Shown: positions 25,328-34,963, counted from the first letter of the stretch. The stretch is DNA of 64,000 bases from Candidatus Binatia bacterium (GCA_951813575.1 OX638375.1:2433042-2497041); one strand, 5' to 3'. Made by a program: numbers and translations. Notes: a model not told the origin generated them from the letters alone.

Positions 25328-25708
25328 TCAACGCCCCGCGCTTACCGTCTTGCGACGCTCGACGCCGCGCAAGGCCGCGTAGACGATCCAGGCCGGCCCG
25401 CTGAGAACCAGAGCGTAGATCAGGATCGCCACGGGCCCGAGCAGGCCGGCGAAAAGGGAAGCCACCGCGGTGAGCGGCGCCAGAACGGCGAACGAGACCC
25501 AGGCGGTGGTGCGGTACCCCAAGGCCAGGAGCCTTCGTGTGGCCGCCGCCAGCGGCAGGCCGCAAGGCGCCACTACCACCAGCGAAAGCCACGCCTGGGG
25601 CTCCACCGGGAACGGCATCGTACCGCGGGCAGCAGCCGCAATCGTGATACCCGCCGGAAGCCACAGCCATGGCAAGACACGCCACACGGCGCCGGGCCTT
25701 TCGGACAT
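25328..25708 (-). CDS. Small membrane protein of unknown function
   Basis: A 126-residue protein with four hydrophobic segments (about residues 12-27, 37-58, 68-88 and 92-110) separated by short loops, and a basic C-terminus RRKTVSAGR. No motif of known function is visible. It begins 1 bp after the stop of the DUF3574-like gene on the same strand, so it is probably co-transcribed with it. Confidence 0.5.
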   Translation of the reverse strand: MSERPGAVWRVLPWLWLPAGITIAAAARGTMPFPVEPQAWLSLVVVAPCGLPLAAATRRLLALGYRTTAWVSFAVLAPLTAVASLFAGLLGPVAILIYALVLSGPAWIVYAALRGVERRKTVSAGR

Positions 25709-25709
25709 G

Positions 25710-26129
25710 CTACCCGGCGCAGGTCGTGCCGGCCATGCGGAAAACCGAGTCCTGATTGAACCGCTTCGTGTACTCGGCCGAAATCTCCTCCACGAGCTTC
25801 ATGCCCTGGGCACGGTCGGACCACGAAGCGATCAGCACCACCTTGACGGGCTCGCGCAGCAGTTTCCCTGACGGCGCCAGCCACTGTCCTTTGCCGTCGA
25901 ACACGGTCAACCCGTCCGGGAAACGCGGTGTGACCGTGTCGGCGAGGAACTGCCGCCACTGGTCCTTCGTAACGGCCTTTCCCTCTTTGTCTATCAGCCC
26001 GAAGAGCATCCGGAACTCGGTGGCCGGCTCCAGCCCCTTGGGACATTCCTGGCCGGCCAGGGAGGCGCCTGCCAGTGACACCAACAAGATGCCGGCGACA
26101 AACCAGGTTCGTGTTGTCTGGTATATCAG
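25710..26129 (-). CDS. DUF3574-type secreted protein (start uncertain)
   Basis: The conserved part reads EFRMLFGLIDKEGKAVTKDQWRQFLADTVTPRFPDGLTVFDGKGQWL, then KVVLIASWSD and KLVEEISAEYTKRFNQDSVFRM, the pattern of the small DUF3574 family. A hydrophobic stretch and LAGQEC before it suggest a lipoprotein-like or Sec signal. No good ATG/GTG/TTG with a ribosome-binding site lies just before it; 26129 (CTG) marks the likely start of the signal region. In-frame sequence continues open to 26321, but that part overlaps remnants of other genes. The original 5' end may be disrupted. Confidence 0.6.
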   Translation of the reverse strand: MIYQTTRTWFVAGILLVSLAGASLAGQECPKGLEPATEFRMLFGLIDKEGKAVTKDQWRQFLADTVTPRFPDGLTVFDGKGQWLAPSGKLLREPVKVVLIASWSDRAQGMKLVEEISAEYTKRFNQDSVFRMAGTTCAG

Positions 26130-26208
26130 AGAGTTATTGCCATAACCCCATAGTACAAGGTCTGACACCGAGGCCGGTCTCAGGGAACCAATCCGGCACA
26201 CGCCGGGT

Positions 26209-26262
26209 AGCGATATGATACACCTGACTCCGGCGGAACCGCTTCGCGAACTCGTTCGAGAT
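26209..26262 (-). pseudogene. Remnant of a second DUF3574-like 3' end
   Basis: Read on the minus strand this encodes ISNEFAKRFRRSQVYHIA, closely resembling the end of the neighbouring DUF3574 protein (ISAEYTKRFNQDSVFRMA). Only this fragment remains. It abuts a truncated substrate-binding-protein gene on the other strand. Confidence 0.55.
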
Positions 26263-26265
26263 CTG

Positions 26266-26586
26266 GGCGTGTACAAGGCAGCCAGGGAGGCGGGCAAGCT
26301 CGCCATCGGGGTCGACAGCAACCAGAACTACCTGCATCCCGGCACCATGCCGACTTCGATGATCAAGCGCGTGGACCTGGCGGTCTACGAAGCCTTCAAG
26401 AGCGCACGGGACGGGAGCTGGCAGGGCAGCGTCCGGGTCCTGGGCCTTGCCGAGGGCGGCGTGGGCTGGGTCCTCGACGAGCGCAACCGGAGTCTCGTGA
26501 ACGCAGGCATGGAGGCCGCCATCGAGAAGGCCCGCAAGGCCATCATCGCGGGCGAGATCAAGGTCACGGACTACATGGCGCAGTAA
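26266..26586 (+). pseudogene. 5'-truncated BMP-family (PnrA-like) ABC substrate-binding protein
   Basis: The last 106 residues of a BMP/Med lipoprotein are intact: GVYKAAREAGKLAIGVDSNQ, LHPGTMPTSMIKRVDLAVYEA, VLGLAEGGVGWVLDERN and AIIAGEIKVTDYM. Full members have about 330-370 residues and an N-terminal lipoprotein signal, which is missing. Upstream of base 26266 the sequence belongs to the DUF3574 remnant on the other strand, so the break is sharp. No BMP-type transporter genes remain nearby. The family normally imports nucleosides or similar compounds. Confidence 0.82.
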
Positions 26587-26628
26587 CCGCGCCCGGGGCC
26601 TCTGGGGTCGGAGCCCGTGAATGCCGGG

Positions 26629-27126
26629 CTAGGGCTGCTTCGCGGGAAGCGGCACCCAGCGCGAAAAGGTCGCGGCCTGTCCCCGCTTGGTGCCGTGCTC
26701 GTCCAACACGTTCCACACGGTGGCCTGCTTCACCAGGAAACGCCGGCCGCTCTTCGAAATGCGCACGCCCTCGTAGTCGGTGATGAAACCGTGCTCTTCC
26801 GCCTGATGGAGCATCCGGGCGCGCTCGGTGCGGTTCGCCGGCTCCGCGGTCAGGCGTGATGGGATGGCGGTCAACTCCGCCCAGGTCATTTCCCACAGGA
26901 CCAGGGCCTGCCGGTTGCCGTAGTTGAGGACGGGGTCTTCGGCGTTGGCGTGGGACACGACCACGAAAGGCGCGGAGAAGAGCTTTTCGCACTGCTCGTC
27001 CAGGGTGCCGGTCCGCTCGATGAGATCGCGTTTCAACCAGGATGCATAGCTGTCCAGGAGCCAGCGTATCCACGTCAGGTCCATGGCCGGCATCGGGTGC
27101 GGCAAGCGTTCGGACGGCTCTTTCAT
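26629..27126 (-). CDS. MEKHLA-domain protein
   Basis: A 165-residue protein covering one MEKHLA domain, a PAS-related sensor module: APFVVVSHANAEDPVLNYGNRQALVLWEMTWAELTAIPSRLTAE, then GFITDYEGVRISKSGRRFLVKQATVWNVLDEHGTKRGQAATF. The ATG at 27126 gives the usual length. Stand-alone MEKHLA proteins are found in bacteria and plants; the ligand is unknown. It is divergent from the decarboxylase operon, with 164 bp between them. No partner kinase is adjacent. Confidence 0.83.
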   Translation of the reverse strand: MKEPSERLPHPMPAMDLTWIRWLLDSYASWLKRDLIERTGTLDEQCEKLFSAPFVVVSHANAEDPVLNYGNRQALVLWEMTWAELTAIPSRLTAEPANRTERARMLHQAEEHGFITDYEGVRISKSGRRFLVKQATVWNVLDEHGTKRGQAATFSRWVPLPAKQP

Positions 27127-27290
27127 ACGGAGTTTCAATCTATGTTCGGGCCGTCGACCGGTCAAACGGTCCGCCCGGGACCCCGTGATTCCGCGGACGG
27201 GGGAGCATCATTTGACTTGTCCCCGGAAAAGCCCGATAAAGGGAAAATCGGGCGTTCCGCAGCTAATTCCCAGCGCAAGGAGAACATCCA

Positions 27291-27506
27291 TTGGCAACCT
27301 CCGTCACCGCTCCCATGGTTGGAAAGATACTGAAGATCGAGGCCGATACGGGCGCAACCGTCGAAGAGGACGATGTGATTATCGTGATGGAGGCGATGAA
27401 GATGGAGATTCCGGTGGTGGCGCCCGCGGGCGGGACCGTGAAAACCATCAAGGTGGAGGTCGGCCAGTCGGTGGAGGCGGGGGAGGAGCTCGCCGAGATC
27501 GAATAG
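27291..27506 (+). CDS. Biotin carboxyl-carrier domain protein of the Na+ decarboxylase
   Basis: A 71-residue free-standing biotinyl domain. The biotin-acceptor Lys is in EAMKME (about residue 37), in the right place between two four-stranded halves (VTAPMVGKILKIEADTGATV and VVAPAGGTVKTIKVEVGQSVEAGEELAEI). It starts with TTG, 8 bp after AAGGAG. It carries CO2 from the carboxyltransferase (gene at 28922) to the membrane beta subunit (gene at 27701). The short size is typical of the MmdC type without a Pro/Ala linker. Confidence 0.9.
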   Translation: MATSVTAPMVGKILKIEADTGATVEEDDVIIVMEAMKMEIPVVAPAGGTVKTIKVEVGQSVEAGEELAEIE

Positions 27507-27542
27507 GCCCGGCCACGGAAGCATTCACCTGGCATCTTCGGC

Positions 27543-27659
27543 ATGGGCATTTGGGAATTCGGTTTGACGGTGGCGCTGGTAGGGAGCGTGGGCACGCTCC
27601 TGGTGCTGTGGTTGCTGAGCCTCCTGATCCTCCTGATCAGGAAGGTCTTCCCCTCCTGA
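27543..27659 (+). CDS. Tiny gamma subunit (OadG-like) of the Na+ decarboxylase
   Basis: A 38-residue gene. The product has one membrane helix (FGLTVALVGSVGTLLVLWLL) followed by a second short hydrophobic run and a basic end (IRKVFPS). Its place between the biotinyl protein and the beta subunit is that of OadG/MmdD, which anchors the complex and stabilises the alpha-beta contact. Typical gamma subunits are 80-120 residues with a C-terminal tail; here only the anchor is left. The ATG at 27543 has no strong ribosome-binding site. Confidence 0.68.
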   Translation: MGIWEFGLTVALVGSVGTLLVLWLLSLLILLIRKVFPS

Positions 27660-27700
27660 GTACGATCCGCTGGGCGCGACAAGCATAAGACCCTGACTCT

Positions 27701-28843
27701 ATGGAATCGGCGATCCTCTCCGGAGCCTTGGGGCTCCTAGACGGCATGTTTCACCTGGCACCCGGCCAGGTGGTCATGATGGCCATCGCCGGAGTTCTCC
27801 TCTACCTCGGTATCCGGAAGGGGTTCGAGCCGCTGTTGCTGGTGCCCATCGGGTTCGGCGCCATCCTGGTCAACATCCCCCAGGCCGAGCTCATGGCCGA
27901 GGGCGGCACGCTGCGGTTCTTCTACGACTTCGGCATCCGCACGGAGATCTTCCCGGTGCTGATCTTCATCGGCATCGGCGCCATGACCGACTTCGGGCCG
28001 CTGTTCTCCAACCCGAAGATCATCATGCTGGGCGCGGCCGGCCAGTTCGGCATCTTCCTGACGCTGCTGCTGGCCCTGGCCCTGGGCTTCGACAAGCTGG
28101 ACGCCGTGGCCATCGCCGTCATCGGGGCCTGCGACGGTCCCACTTCCATCTACGTGAGCTCTCGCTACGCGCCCCACCTGCTGGGGGCGGTTTCGGTGGC
28201 GGCCTATTCGTACATGTCGCTGGTGCCGCTGATCCAGCCGCCGATCATGCGGGCGCTCACCACGGCCCGGGAGAAACAGATCGTCATGGAGATGGTGCAG
28301 CAGGCGCCGGTGTCCAAGACCACCCGCATCCTCTTCCCCATCGTCGTCACCATCGTGGCATCGATCATCGCCCCCCTGGGGACTCCGCTCATCGGAATGC
28401 TCATGCTCGGCAACCTGCTGCGGGAGTGCGGGGTGGTGGAGCGCCTCAAGCTGACTTCGGAGAACGAGATCGCCAACATCGTCACGCTGCTGCTGGGACT
28501 GGCCATCGGCGGCACCATGGCGGCGGACGGGTTCCTCCGGGTGGAGACCCTCATGGTGCTCGCCCTGGGGTTGGTGGCCATCGGGCTGGACACCGTCATG
28601 GGCGTGCTGTTCGGCAAGCTCATGTGCCTGTTCACCCGGGGCAAGATCAACCCGCTCATCGGCGCCGCCGGCATCTCGGCCTTCCCCATGGCCGCGCGGG
28701 TGGTGCAGCGCGAGGGGCAGCGCTACAACAAGAAGAACCATCTGCTGATGCATGCCATGAGCGCCAACGCCGGCGGCCAGATCGGCTCGGTGATCGCCGC
28801 CGCCGTCATGCTCTCGGTGCTCAAGGGCATGGGGATCATCTGA
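27701..28843 (+). CDS. Na+-translocating decarboxylase beta subunit (OadB/MmdB family)
   Basis: A 380-residue membrane protein with about nine to ten helices. Family landmarks are GVLLYLGIRKGFEPLLLVPIGFGAILVN (about residues 31-58), GIGAMTDFGPLFSNP with the functional Asp, the GACDGPTSIYVSS segment holding the Asp essential for Na+ transport, and the end SANAGGQIGSVIAAAVML. It decarboxylates carboxybiotin and pumps Na+ outward. It follows the gamma gene by 41 bp and precedes the alpha subunit, giving biotin carrier, gamma, beta and alpha in one operon. Confidence 0.92.
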   Translation: MESAILSGALGLLDGMFHLAPGQVVMMAIAGVLLYLGIRKGFEPLLLVPIGFGAILVNIPQAELMAEGGTLRFFYDFGIRTEIFPVLIFIGIGAMTDFGPLFSNPKIIMLGAAGQFGIFLTLLLALALGFDKLDAVAIAVIGACDGPTSIYVSSRYAPHLLGAVSVAAYSYMSLVPLIQPPIMRALTTAREKQIVMEMVQQAPVSKTTRILFPIVVTIVASIIAPLGTPLIGMLMLGNLLRECGVVERLKLTSENEIANIVTLLLGLAIGGTMAADGFLRVETLMVLALGLVAIGLDTVMGVLFGKLMCLFTRGKINPLIGAAGISAFPMAARVVQREGQRYNKKNHLLMHAMSANAGGQIGSVIAAAVMLSVLKGMGII

Positions 28844-28871
28844 CCAAGGGTTTGGCCCGCACCCCGATACC

Positions 28872-28897
28872 GTCCTTCCCGAGAAAGCGGGAATCCA
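28872..28897. repeat. Family 1 palindrome between beta and alpha decarboxylase genes
   Basis: TTCCCGAGAAAGCGGGAATCCAG with one arm change (CCCGAG for CCCGCG) lies 24 bp before the alpha-subunit ATG, inside the operon. It would fold in the mRNA and could affect relative expression. Confidence 0.8.
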
Positions 28898-28921
28898 GGG
28901 GTGGCGGCCGGGGGGACACGA

Positions 28922-30505
<1,584 letters not shown>

Positions 30506-30540
30506 CAGGCGGGCAGGTCATGCCCGCGGCCCCGCCACCC

Positions 30541-30614
30541 CTGGATGCCCGCGCGCCCCCCTCCGTCATTCCCGCGCGCCCCCTCCGTCATTCCCGCGAA
30601 AGCGGGAATCCAGG
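30541..30614. repeat. Cluster of family 1 palindrome copies
   Basis: One full element (30588-30614) and partial copies (CTGGATGCCCGC at 30541; GTCATTCCCGCGCGC at about 30565) lie between the decarboxylase operon and exbD. The full copy encodes the last residues and stop of exbD on the minus strand. Confidence 0.88.
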
Positions 30615-31055
30615 GGTGGCGGGGCCGCGTGGCGCATCCCCGCCACCGGCCCCCCCGCGCCGGGTCATGATCGCGAGCCGGTCCAGGCCGGCGGACCGTG
30701 CGGCATCCATCACCGCCACCACCAGGCCGTGGGGGACACGGCGGTCGGCCCGGATCAGCACCCGCGGGTCCCGGCGTTCGCCGGCCATTCCCACCAACCC
30801 CGCCCCCAGCGCCTCCAGCGTCACCGGCACGCCGTCCAGATGGATGACGTTCTCCGGCGTGATGAGAACGCGGATGTCGTCGTCGTTGGGCGCGACCTCG
30901 CGCGCCGACGCGCCGGGCAGGTCCACGGTGATGCCGGGATTGGCCAGGAAGTTCATGGACAGGGCGAAGAAGATCAGCAGATTGAAGATCGTGTCCAGGA
31001 ACGGCGTCATGTCGAGGAAGCCGCCCGCGGGTCTCCTGCGTGGCCGGAAGTCCAT
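30588..31055 (-). CDS. exbD: ExbD/TolR-type biopolymer transport protein
   Basis: A 155-residue inner-membrane protein: a basic N-terminus (DFRPRRRP), one membrane helix with the functional Asp in DMTPFLDTIFNLLIFFALSM (about residues 15-34), then a periplasmic domain (ITVDLPGASA, DDDIRVLITPENVIHLDG, RVLIRADRRVPHGLVVAVMDAA). With ExbB it uses the proton gradient to energise TonB-like or Tol-like proteins; no tonB or tolA is in the window. The last about 10 residues (PGFPLSRE) and the stop come from a dispersed palindrome, so the native C-terminus was replaced. Confidence 0.87.
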   Translation of the reverse strand: MDFRPRRRPAGGFLDMTPFLDTIFNLLIFFALSMNFLANPGITVDLPGASAREVAPNDDDIRVLITPENVIHLDGVPVTLEALGAGLVGMAGERRDPRVLIRADRRVPHGLVVAVMDAARSAGLDRLAIMTRRGGAGGGDAPRGPATPGFPLSRE

Positions 31056-31056
31056 G

Positions 31057-31683
31057 TCAGCCCTCGACGCCGTCGCAGAGAAGGTCCATGAAACGGGTGG
31101 ACTGCCGCTCCATCTCCAGAGTCAGGGCATTGGCCTTGTTCAACAGGTAGCGGTGCATGACGATCACGGGAATGGCCACGCTCAAACCCACCATGGTGGT
31201 GATGAGCGCCTCGGAAATGCCGCCCGCGAGGGTGCCGGGGTTGACCGCGGTCTGGGAGGAGATCACCGCGAAGATCTCGATCATCCCCGAGATGGTCCCC
31301 AGAAGACCGAGCAGGGTGCTGACCCCCGCGATGGTGCCGAGGGTGTCCACGAACCGTTCCAGCCCGGCCGCTTCCTGGCGGCCGGCCTCTTCGAGGTGCT
31401 CCTTGATGATGCCGCGGGGTTGCCCCGACACGCGCACGGCCACAAGCAGGACCCTCGCGAAAGCGGCGCGGCTCGAGCGCAACAGTTCCACGGCGGCGGC
31501 GACATCCCCGCCGGCGATCAGCGCTTCAGCCCTTCGCACCAGGTCCGCCGGCACCACGCGATGGCGTCTCAGGCTGAAGAGCCGCTCCACGAAAATGGCC
31601 AGGGCCACGATGGAGCAGAGCAATATGGGCGCGATGAAGACGCCGCCCTTGCCGAGGAATTCGAGCATGCTGTCAAATACCAC
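31057..31683 (-). CDS. exbB: ExbB/TolQ/MotA-family proton channel
   Basis: A 208-residue inner-membrane protein. It has an N-terminal helix (GGVFIAPILLCSIVALAIFVERL, about residues 12-34), a long cytoplasmic loop with LGTIAGVSTLLGLLGTISGMIEIF forming the second helix, and a third helix GGISEALITTMVGLSVAIPVIVMH, all hallmark ExbB/TolQ blocks. It forms the pentameric motor around an ExbD dimer. exbD starts 1 bp after its stop. No other motor component is adjacent, so the energised partner is unknown. Confidence 0.9.
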   Translation of the reverse strand: MVFDSMLEFLGKGGVFIAPILLCSIVALAIFVERLFSLRRHRVVPADLVRRAEALIAGGDVAAAVELLRSSRAAFARVLLVAVRVSGQPRGIIKEHLEEAGRQEAAGLERFVDTLGTIAGVSTLLGLLGTISGMIEIFAVISSQTAVNPGTLAGGISEALITTMVGLSVAIPVIVMHRYLLNKANALTLEMERQSTRFMDLLCDGVEG

Positions 31684-31743
31684 TAATCGTCGACTTCGGG
31701 TAACATGCTTTCATTGACCCGGCTTGTTTCCCGGCCCTGCACG

Positions 31744-31759
31744 TTCTATTTCAATAGAA
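31744..31759. promoter_or_regulatory. Palindrome in the exbB/hydrolase divergent gap
   Basis: TTCTATT-TC-AATAGAA is a perfect 7-2-7 inverted repeat in the 101-bp divergent promoter region, 25 bp before the hydrolase start. It is AT-rich against a GC-rich background. A regulator binding site is inferred from position. Confidence 0.4.
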
Positions 31760-31784
31760 GGGGCCACAGGTCCCGCGATCATCC

Positions 31785-32564
31785 ATGCGCAGACAGATCG
31801 GACCGCTGGTCGTCGACGTCTTTCCACCGGAACGGAACAAGTTCCGGCCGCCCATCGTCATGGTCCACGGGCTGTGGGTGGGCGCCTGGTGCTGGCACGA
31901 GTGGGCCACCCGCCTGTGCAACCTGGGCTGGGAATGCTGGTCGCTCCATCTGAAGGAGCGCAACGGCGGCGCGCCGCAAACCCCCGAGGAAACCGTGCAG
32001 GACTTGCGCGCGGTGCTTGGAGAGGCGGCTTTCCCGCCGGTGCTGATGGGCCACGGGACCGGCGCGCGGCTCGCCTTGACGGCGGCCTCTGATTGCGCGG
32101 TCACGGCCGGCATCCTGGCCGCCCCGGACATCTCCCCCTACCTGGCGGCTTTGCCCAAGGCCCTGCGCCTGCTGCGGCTCCGGTATCTGGCGCTGCTGGT
32201 GATGCGCCGGCGGATACTCATCCGGCCGGCGGACTTCCGTGAGCTGTGGCTCAGCACCGTTCCGGCGGACCGGCAGCGGGAAATCGTCGAAGCCCTGGCT
32301 CCGGAGCCGCCACAGATGGTCCGGGCGCTGTTCGAACGCGGTCTCGAGCTCCCGGAGTTGCGGTTCCCGGCGCTGGTCCTCGGCGGCGCCGAAGACCGGG
32401 CGGTGACGAGCCGGGCCGTCCGGGACTTTGCCCGGGACATCGGCGCCGACTACCTGGAGGCCGGCGGCCGGGGCCATTGGCTGCTCGAGGACGGGGACCT
32501 CGTGAGCCGGACCCACAACTGGCTCGTGCGGACTCTCGGAGAAGACATACAGAAACCGTTATGA
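31785..32564 (+). CDS. Alpha/beta-hydrolase-fold protein lacking the catalytic Ser
   Basis: A 259-residue protein with the fold's oxyanion segment VMVHGLWVGAWCWHEWA (about residues 25-41), the nucleophile-elbow region LMGHGTGARLALTA (about 87-100), the acid-site strand ALVLGGAEDRAVT and the His loop GRGHWLLED. At the elbow the expected GxSxG reads GHGTG, so the nucleophilic Ser is Gly. It may be inactive, act without a covalent intermediate, or bind a ligand. Its stop overlaps the ccdA start by 4 bp, linking it to cytochrome/thiol biogenesis. Confidence 0.8.
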   Translation: MRRQIGPLVVDVFPPERNKFRPPIVMVHGLWVGAWCWHEWATRLCNLGWECWSLHLKERNGGAPQTPEETVQDLRAVLGEAAFPPVLMGHGTGARLALTAASDCAVTAGILAAPDISPYLAALPKALRLLRLRYLALLVMRRRILIRPADFRELWLSTVPADRQREIVEALAPEPPQMVRALFERGLELPELRFPALVLGGAEDRAVTSRAVRDFARDIGADYLEAGGRGHWLLEDGDLVSRTHNWLVRTLGEDIQKPL

Positions 32565-33289
32565 CCGACATCAACCTCTTCGTTGCCTTCACGGCCGGCG
32601 GGCTGTCGTTTCTCAGCCCTTGCGTCCTGCCGTTGATCCCGTCGTATCTGTCGTTCGTCTCCGGCATGTCGCTCCAGGAAATCCGCGAGGGCGGCTCCGG
32701 CGGCGCCCGGGTGATGGGGAACGCCCTGGCGTTCGTGTGCGGCTTCTCCCTGGCATTCGTCGCCCTGGGAGCGTCCGCGAGCTTTCTGGGGAGCCTGCTG
32801 ATCGCCTACCAGGACGTCGTCCGGTGGTTGGGCGGCCTGTTCATTCTCTTGGTGGGGCTCTACCTGACGGGGCTCTTCAAGGTCGTGGCCCTCGACCGCT
32901 ACGCGCAGTTCAACCTGCGCAGCAAGCCCGCGGGCTATCTCGGGTCGGTGCTGGTGGGCCTTACCTTCGCGGTGGCGTGGATCCCCTGCGTGGGTCCGAT
33001 CCTGGGCGCCATCCTGACCCTCGCCGGCACCACCAGCGAGATCCAGCGGGGCGTGGTGCTGCTCTCCGCCTACGCCGCCGGGCTGGCGCTGCCGTTCCTC
33101 CTGAGCGCGCTGGCCATGAACCAGTTCTTCAGGGTGTCCCGCGCCATCGGTTCCTGGCTGCCGGCCATCCACGTCGCCGCCGGCCTGCTGCTGGTGGCCG
33201 TCGGCATCCTCCTGCTCACCGACACCATGACCGCGCTCAACGCCTACGCCCTCCGCTTCACCCCGATCTGGCTGGTGGAGAGGCTGTAG
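32561..33289 (+). CDS. ccdA: CcdA/DsbD-like thiol:disulfide membrane transporter
   Basis: A 242-residue inner-membrane protein with six helices in two related halves, each bearing the active Cys-Pro: SFLSPCVLPLIPSYLSFVSG (about residues 16-35) and AWIPCVGPILGAILTLA (about 136-152). CcdA passes electrons from cytoplasmic thioredoxin to periplasmic thiol-disulfide proteins used in cytochrome c maturation or copper-site assembly. It is coupled to the preceding hydrolase gene by ATGA. The VKOR, Sco and Cox11-like genes at 58-61 kb belong to the same general chemistry. Confidence 0.9.
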   Translation: MTDINLFVAFTAGGLSFLSPCVLPLIPSYLSFVSGMSLQEIREGGSGGARVMGNALAFVCGFSLAFVALGASASFLGSLLIAYQDVVRWLGGLFILLVGLYLTGLFKVVALDRYAQFNLRSKPAGYLGSVLVGLTFAVAWIPCVGPILGAILTLAGTTSEIQRGVVLLSAYAAGLALPFLLSALAMNQFFRVSRAIGSWLPAIHVAAGLLLVAVGILLLTDTMTALNAYALRFTPIWLVERL

Positions 33290-33527
33290 GTATCGGAATT
33301 TGCAACTCCAACCCTTGAATGACAAGCGCTCAAACGATACAAACCCGCACAGACGCTCGGTGACGTTCCGGGTCGGGTTCTGTGAGAGCATTGGAGGGCG
33401 TGGTAAGATAGATTACTGGGCTCCTCTCAACTGAATAAGGCAGCGACTTCGCCGATAAACTAATAGATGAGTTTCGTCACGCTCCGCACCTGACCTTGGA
33501 ACTGCTCAAACCGCGACGAGTCCTGAA

Positions 33528-34331
33528 ATGCCCATAGCCTTCAAGAAACCGCCGATCAATGAAGTGGTGGTCGCCACTTATTTCACCCCACCTCTTTCCA
33601 CGCTGCGTAGCGAGCATATCGGACTGTTCTGGCAAACGATCCGCGACGAATTCCCTATAGCCCGCCAGCAACCTCCCGTAGCGCTCCCAAACGAGATCGT
33701 CGCGCTGACTCCCGAAGTCGCCAACGACGAATTCCTTCCGATGCCACGGTACTGGTTTATCGCGGACAACGAAATCAATCTTATTCAGGTCCAGAAAAAC
33801 GCCTTCATGTTCAACTGGCGTCGCAGGGACCAGGGATACCCACGCTTCCACCGGAACATCAAACCTATGTTCGACAAATACTACGGCCGTTTCAATGAGT
33901 TTCTTCGGAAGGAACTCAACACGGAAGACCCTACCGTCGACCTTTGTGAGTTAAGCTATATCAATGCTTTGGAGCGCTGTGATTTCTGGGATGGACCGGA
34001 TGCTACTGCGACTGTCATCCCGTCTTTTTCGATTCTAGCTCCCGACATCGACACTGCTGGAACCGCCGCGTTCAACTGCAACTACGTGTACAAGATGAGT
34101 ACGGATTTGCAACTCAACATCGGGATACGTACCGGCGTTGCCACCCAACAGCAAAACAAGCCCGTGCTAGTATTCGAAATAAAGGCGAGCGGCCGTGTGG
34201 GGGAGATCGCTAAACCAGCAACGGACGAATGGTTCGAGCGAGCTCATGACGCGATTTTAAAATGCTTTTTGAGCATCACGAGTGGCGACGTTCGAACCCG
34301 TTTCTGGGAGGCCGTGGAGGAAACGCAATGA
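33528..34331 (+). CDS. TIGR04255-family protein, first gene of a three-gene cassette
   Basis: A 267-residue cytoplasmic protein. It begins FKKPPINEVVVATYFTPPLSTL, characteristic of TIGR04255, followed by MPRYWFIADNEINLIQVQKNAFMFNWRR (about residues 72-99), the other conserved block. The family is sporadic and functionally unknown, often in accessory DNA. The next gene overlaps by 4 bp, and a third overlaps that by 4 bp, so the three are one coupled unit. GC is clearly below the genome style, which suggests horizontal gain. The 238 bp upstream holds no other gene; a TAAGAT -10-like box lies near 33405. Confidence 0.72.
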   Translation: MPIAFKKPPINEVVVATYFTPPLSTLRSEHIGLFWQTIRDEFPIARQQPPVALPNEIVALTPEVANDEFLPMPRYWFIADNEINLIQVQKNAFMFNWRRRDQGYPRFHRNIKPMFDKYYGRFNEFLRKELNTEDPTVDLCELSYINALERCDFWDGPDATATVIPSFSILAPDIDTAGTAAFNCNYVYKMSTDLQLNIGIRTGVATQQQNKPVLVFEIKASGRVGEIAKPATDEWFERAHDAILKCFLSITSGDVRTRFWEAVEETQ

Positions 34332-34963
34332 TGTCGGAACTGTCTAGCCTTGTCGCTGCAGACTACCCATCACGCGAACTGCTGAGCGAGCACGGTTCCA
34401 CCTCTGACTTTGACGTAGAGCCCGTTTCGCGGCAACCAAGAATTCCTCGCATCCTTGTCTCCCATCGCACGTCAGAATCGGGCGACAACTTCCGCTGTAG
34501 CGCGGTCGACGAATGCGTTCTCACACCTACCAATGATCCCACAGTCCTTCTTGGTCCGTGGGACCTCTTCATGGCCGAAGTCGCCGACAACATACGGCAG
34601 ACGTTGGTAATCGGACAAGCATACCGGAACCGAATCGAATCACTTCGCAGCGATGCCGCGCTCGATGGTTTCCTCGTTAACAAGGCCTCCGAGCGGGACT
34701 TCTGGTCTTTTGTGAAGTCAATGCCTTTCGCCCAAAAGGCAGACGTAGTCCTCGTGGACAACGGCAATCTTCGCGCAATTTGGGACAGGGAGGACGGTAC
34801 CCACCTTGGACTCCAATTTCTTGGCAATCGCACGCTGCAATACGTCATTTTTCGACGGCGGCAGGGAAGTAGCAATATCTCACGTGTGGCCGGTCGCGAT
34901 ACATTCGAAGGTGTTTCACAACAGGTACAGGCTTTCGGACTCAAACCGCTCCTGCAAAGATGA
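34328..34963 (+). CDS. Unknown protein, second gene of the TIGR04255 cassette
   Basis: A 211-residue protein I do not recognise. The N-terminal about 50 residues look disordered (Ser, Glu, Arg-rich). The middle has a helical region (WDLFMAEVADNIRQTLVIGQAYRNRIESL) and the C-terminal half alternates beta-like strands: DVVLVDNGNLRAIWDREDGTHLGLQFLGNRTLQYVIFRRR. This last part resembles short proteins that accompany TIGR04255 genes, with a compact beta-sheet ending in the basic RRRQG. Overlaps of 4 bp on both sides give strict coupling. No signal peptide or membrane helix. Confidence 0.6.
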   Translation: MMSELSSLVAADYPSRELLSEHGSTSDFDVEPVSRQPRIPRILVSHRTSESGDNFRCSAVDECVLTPTNDPTVLLGPWDLFMAEVADNIRQTLVIGQAYRNRIESLRSDAALDGFLVNKASERDFWSFVKSMPFAQKADVVLVDNGNLRAIWDREDGTHLGLQFLGNRTLQYVIFRRRQGSSNISRVAGRDTFEGVSQQVQAFGLKPLLQR

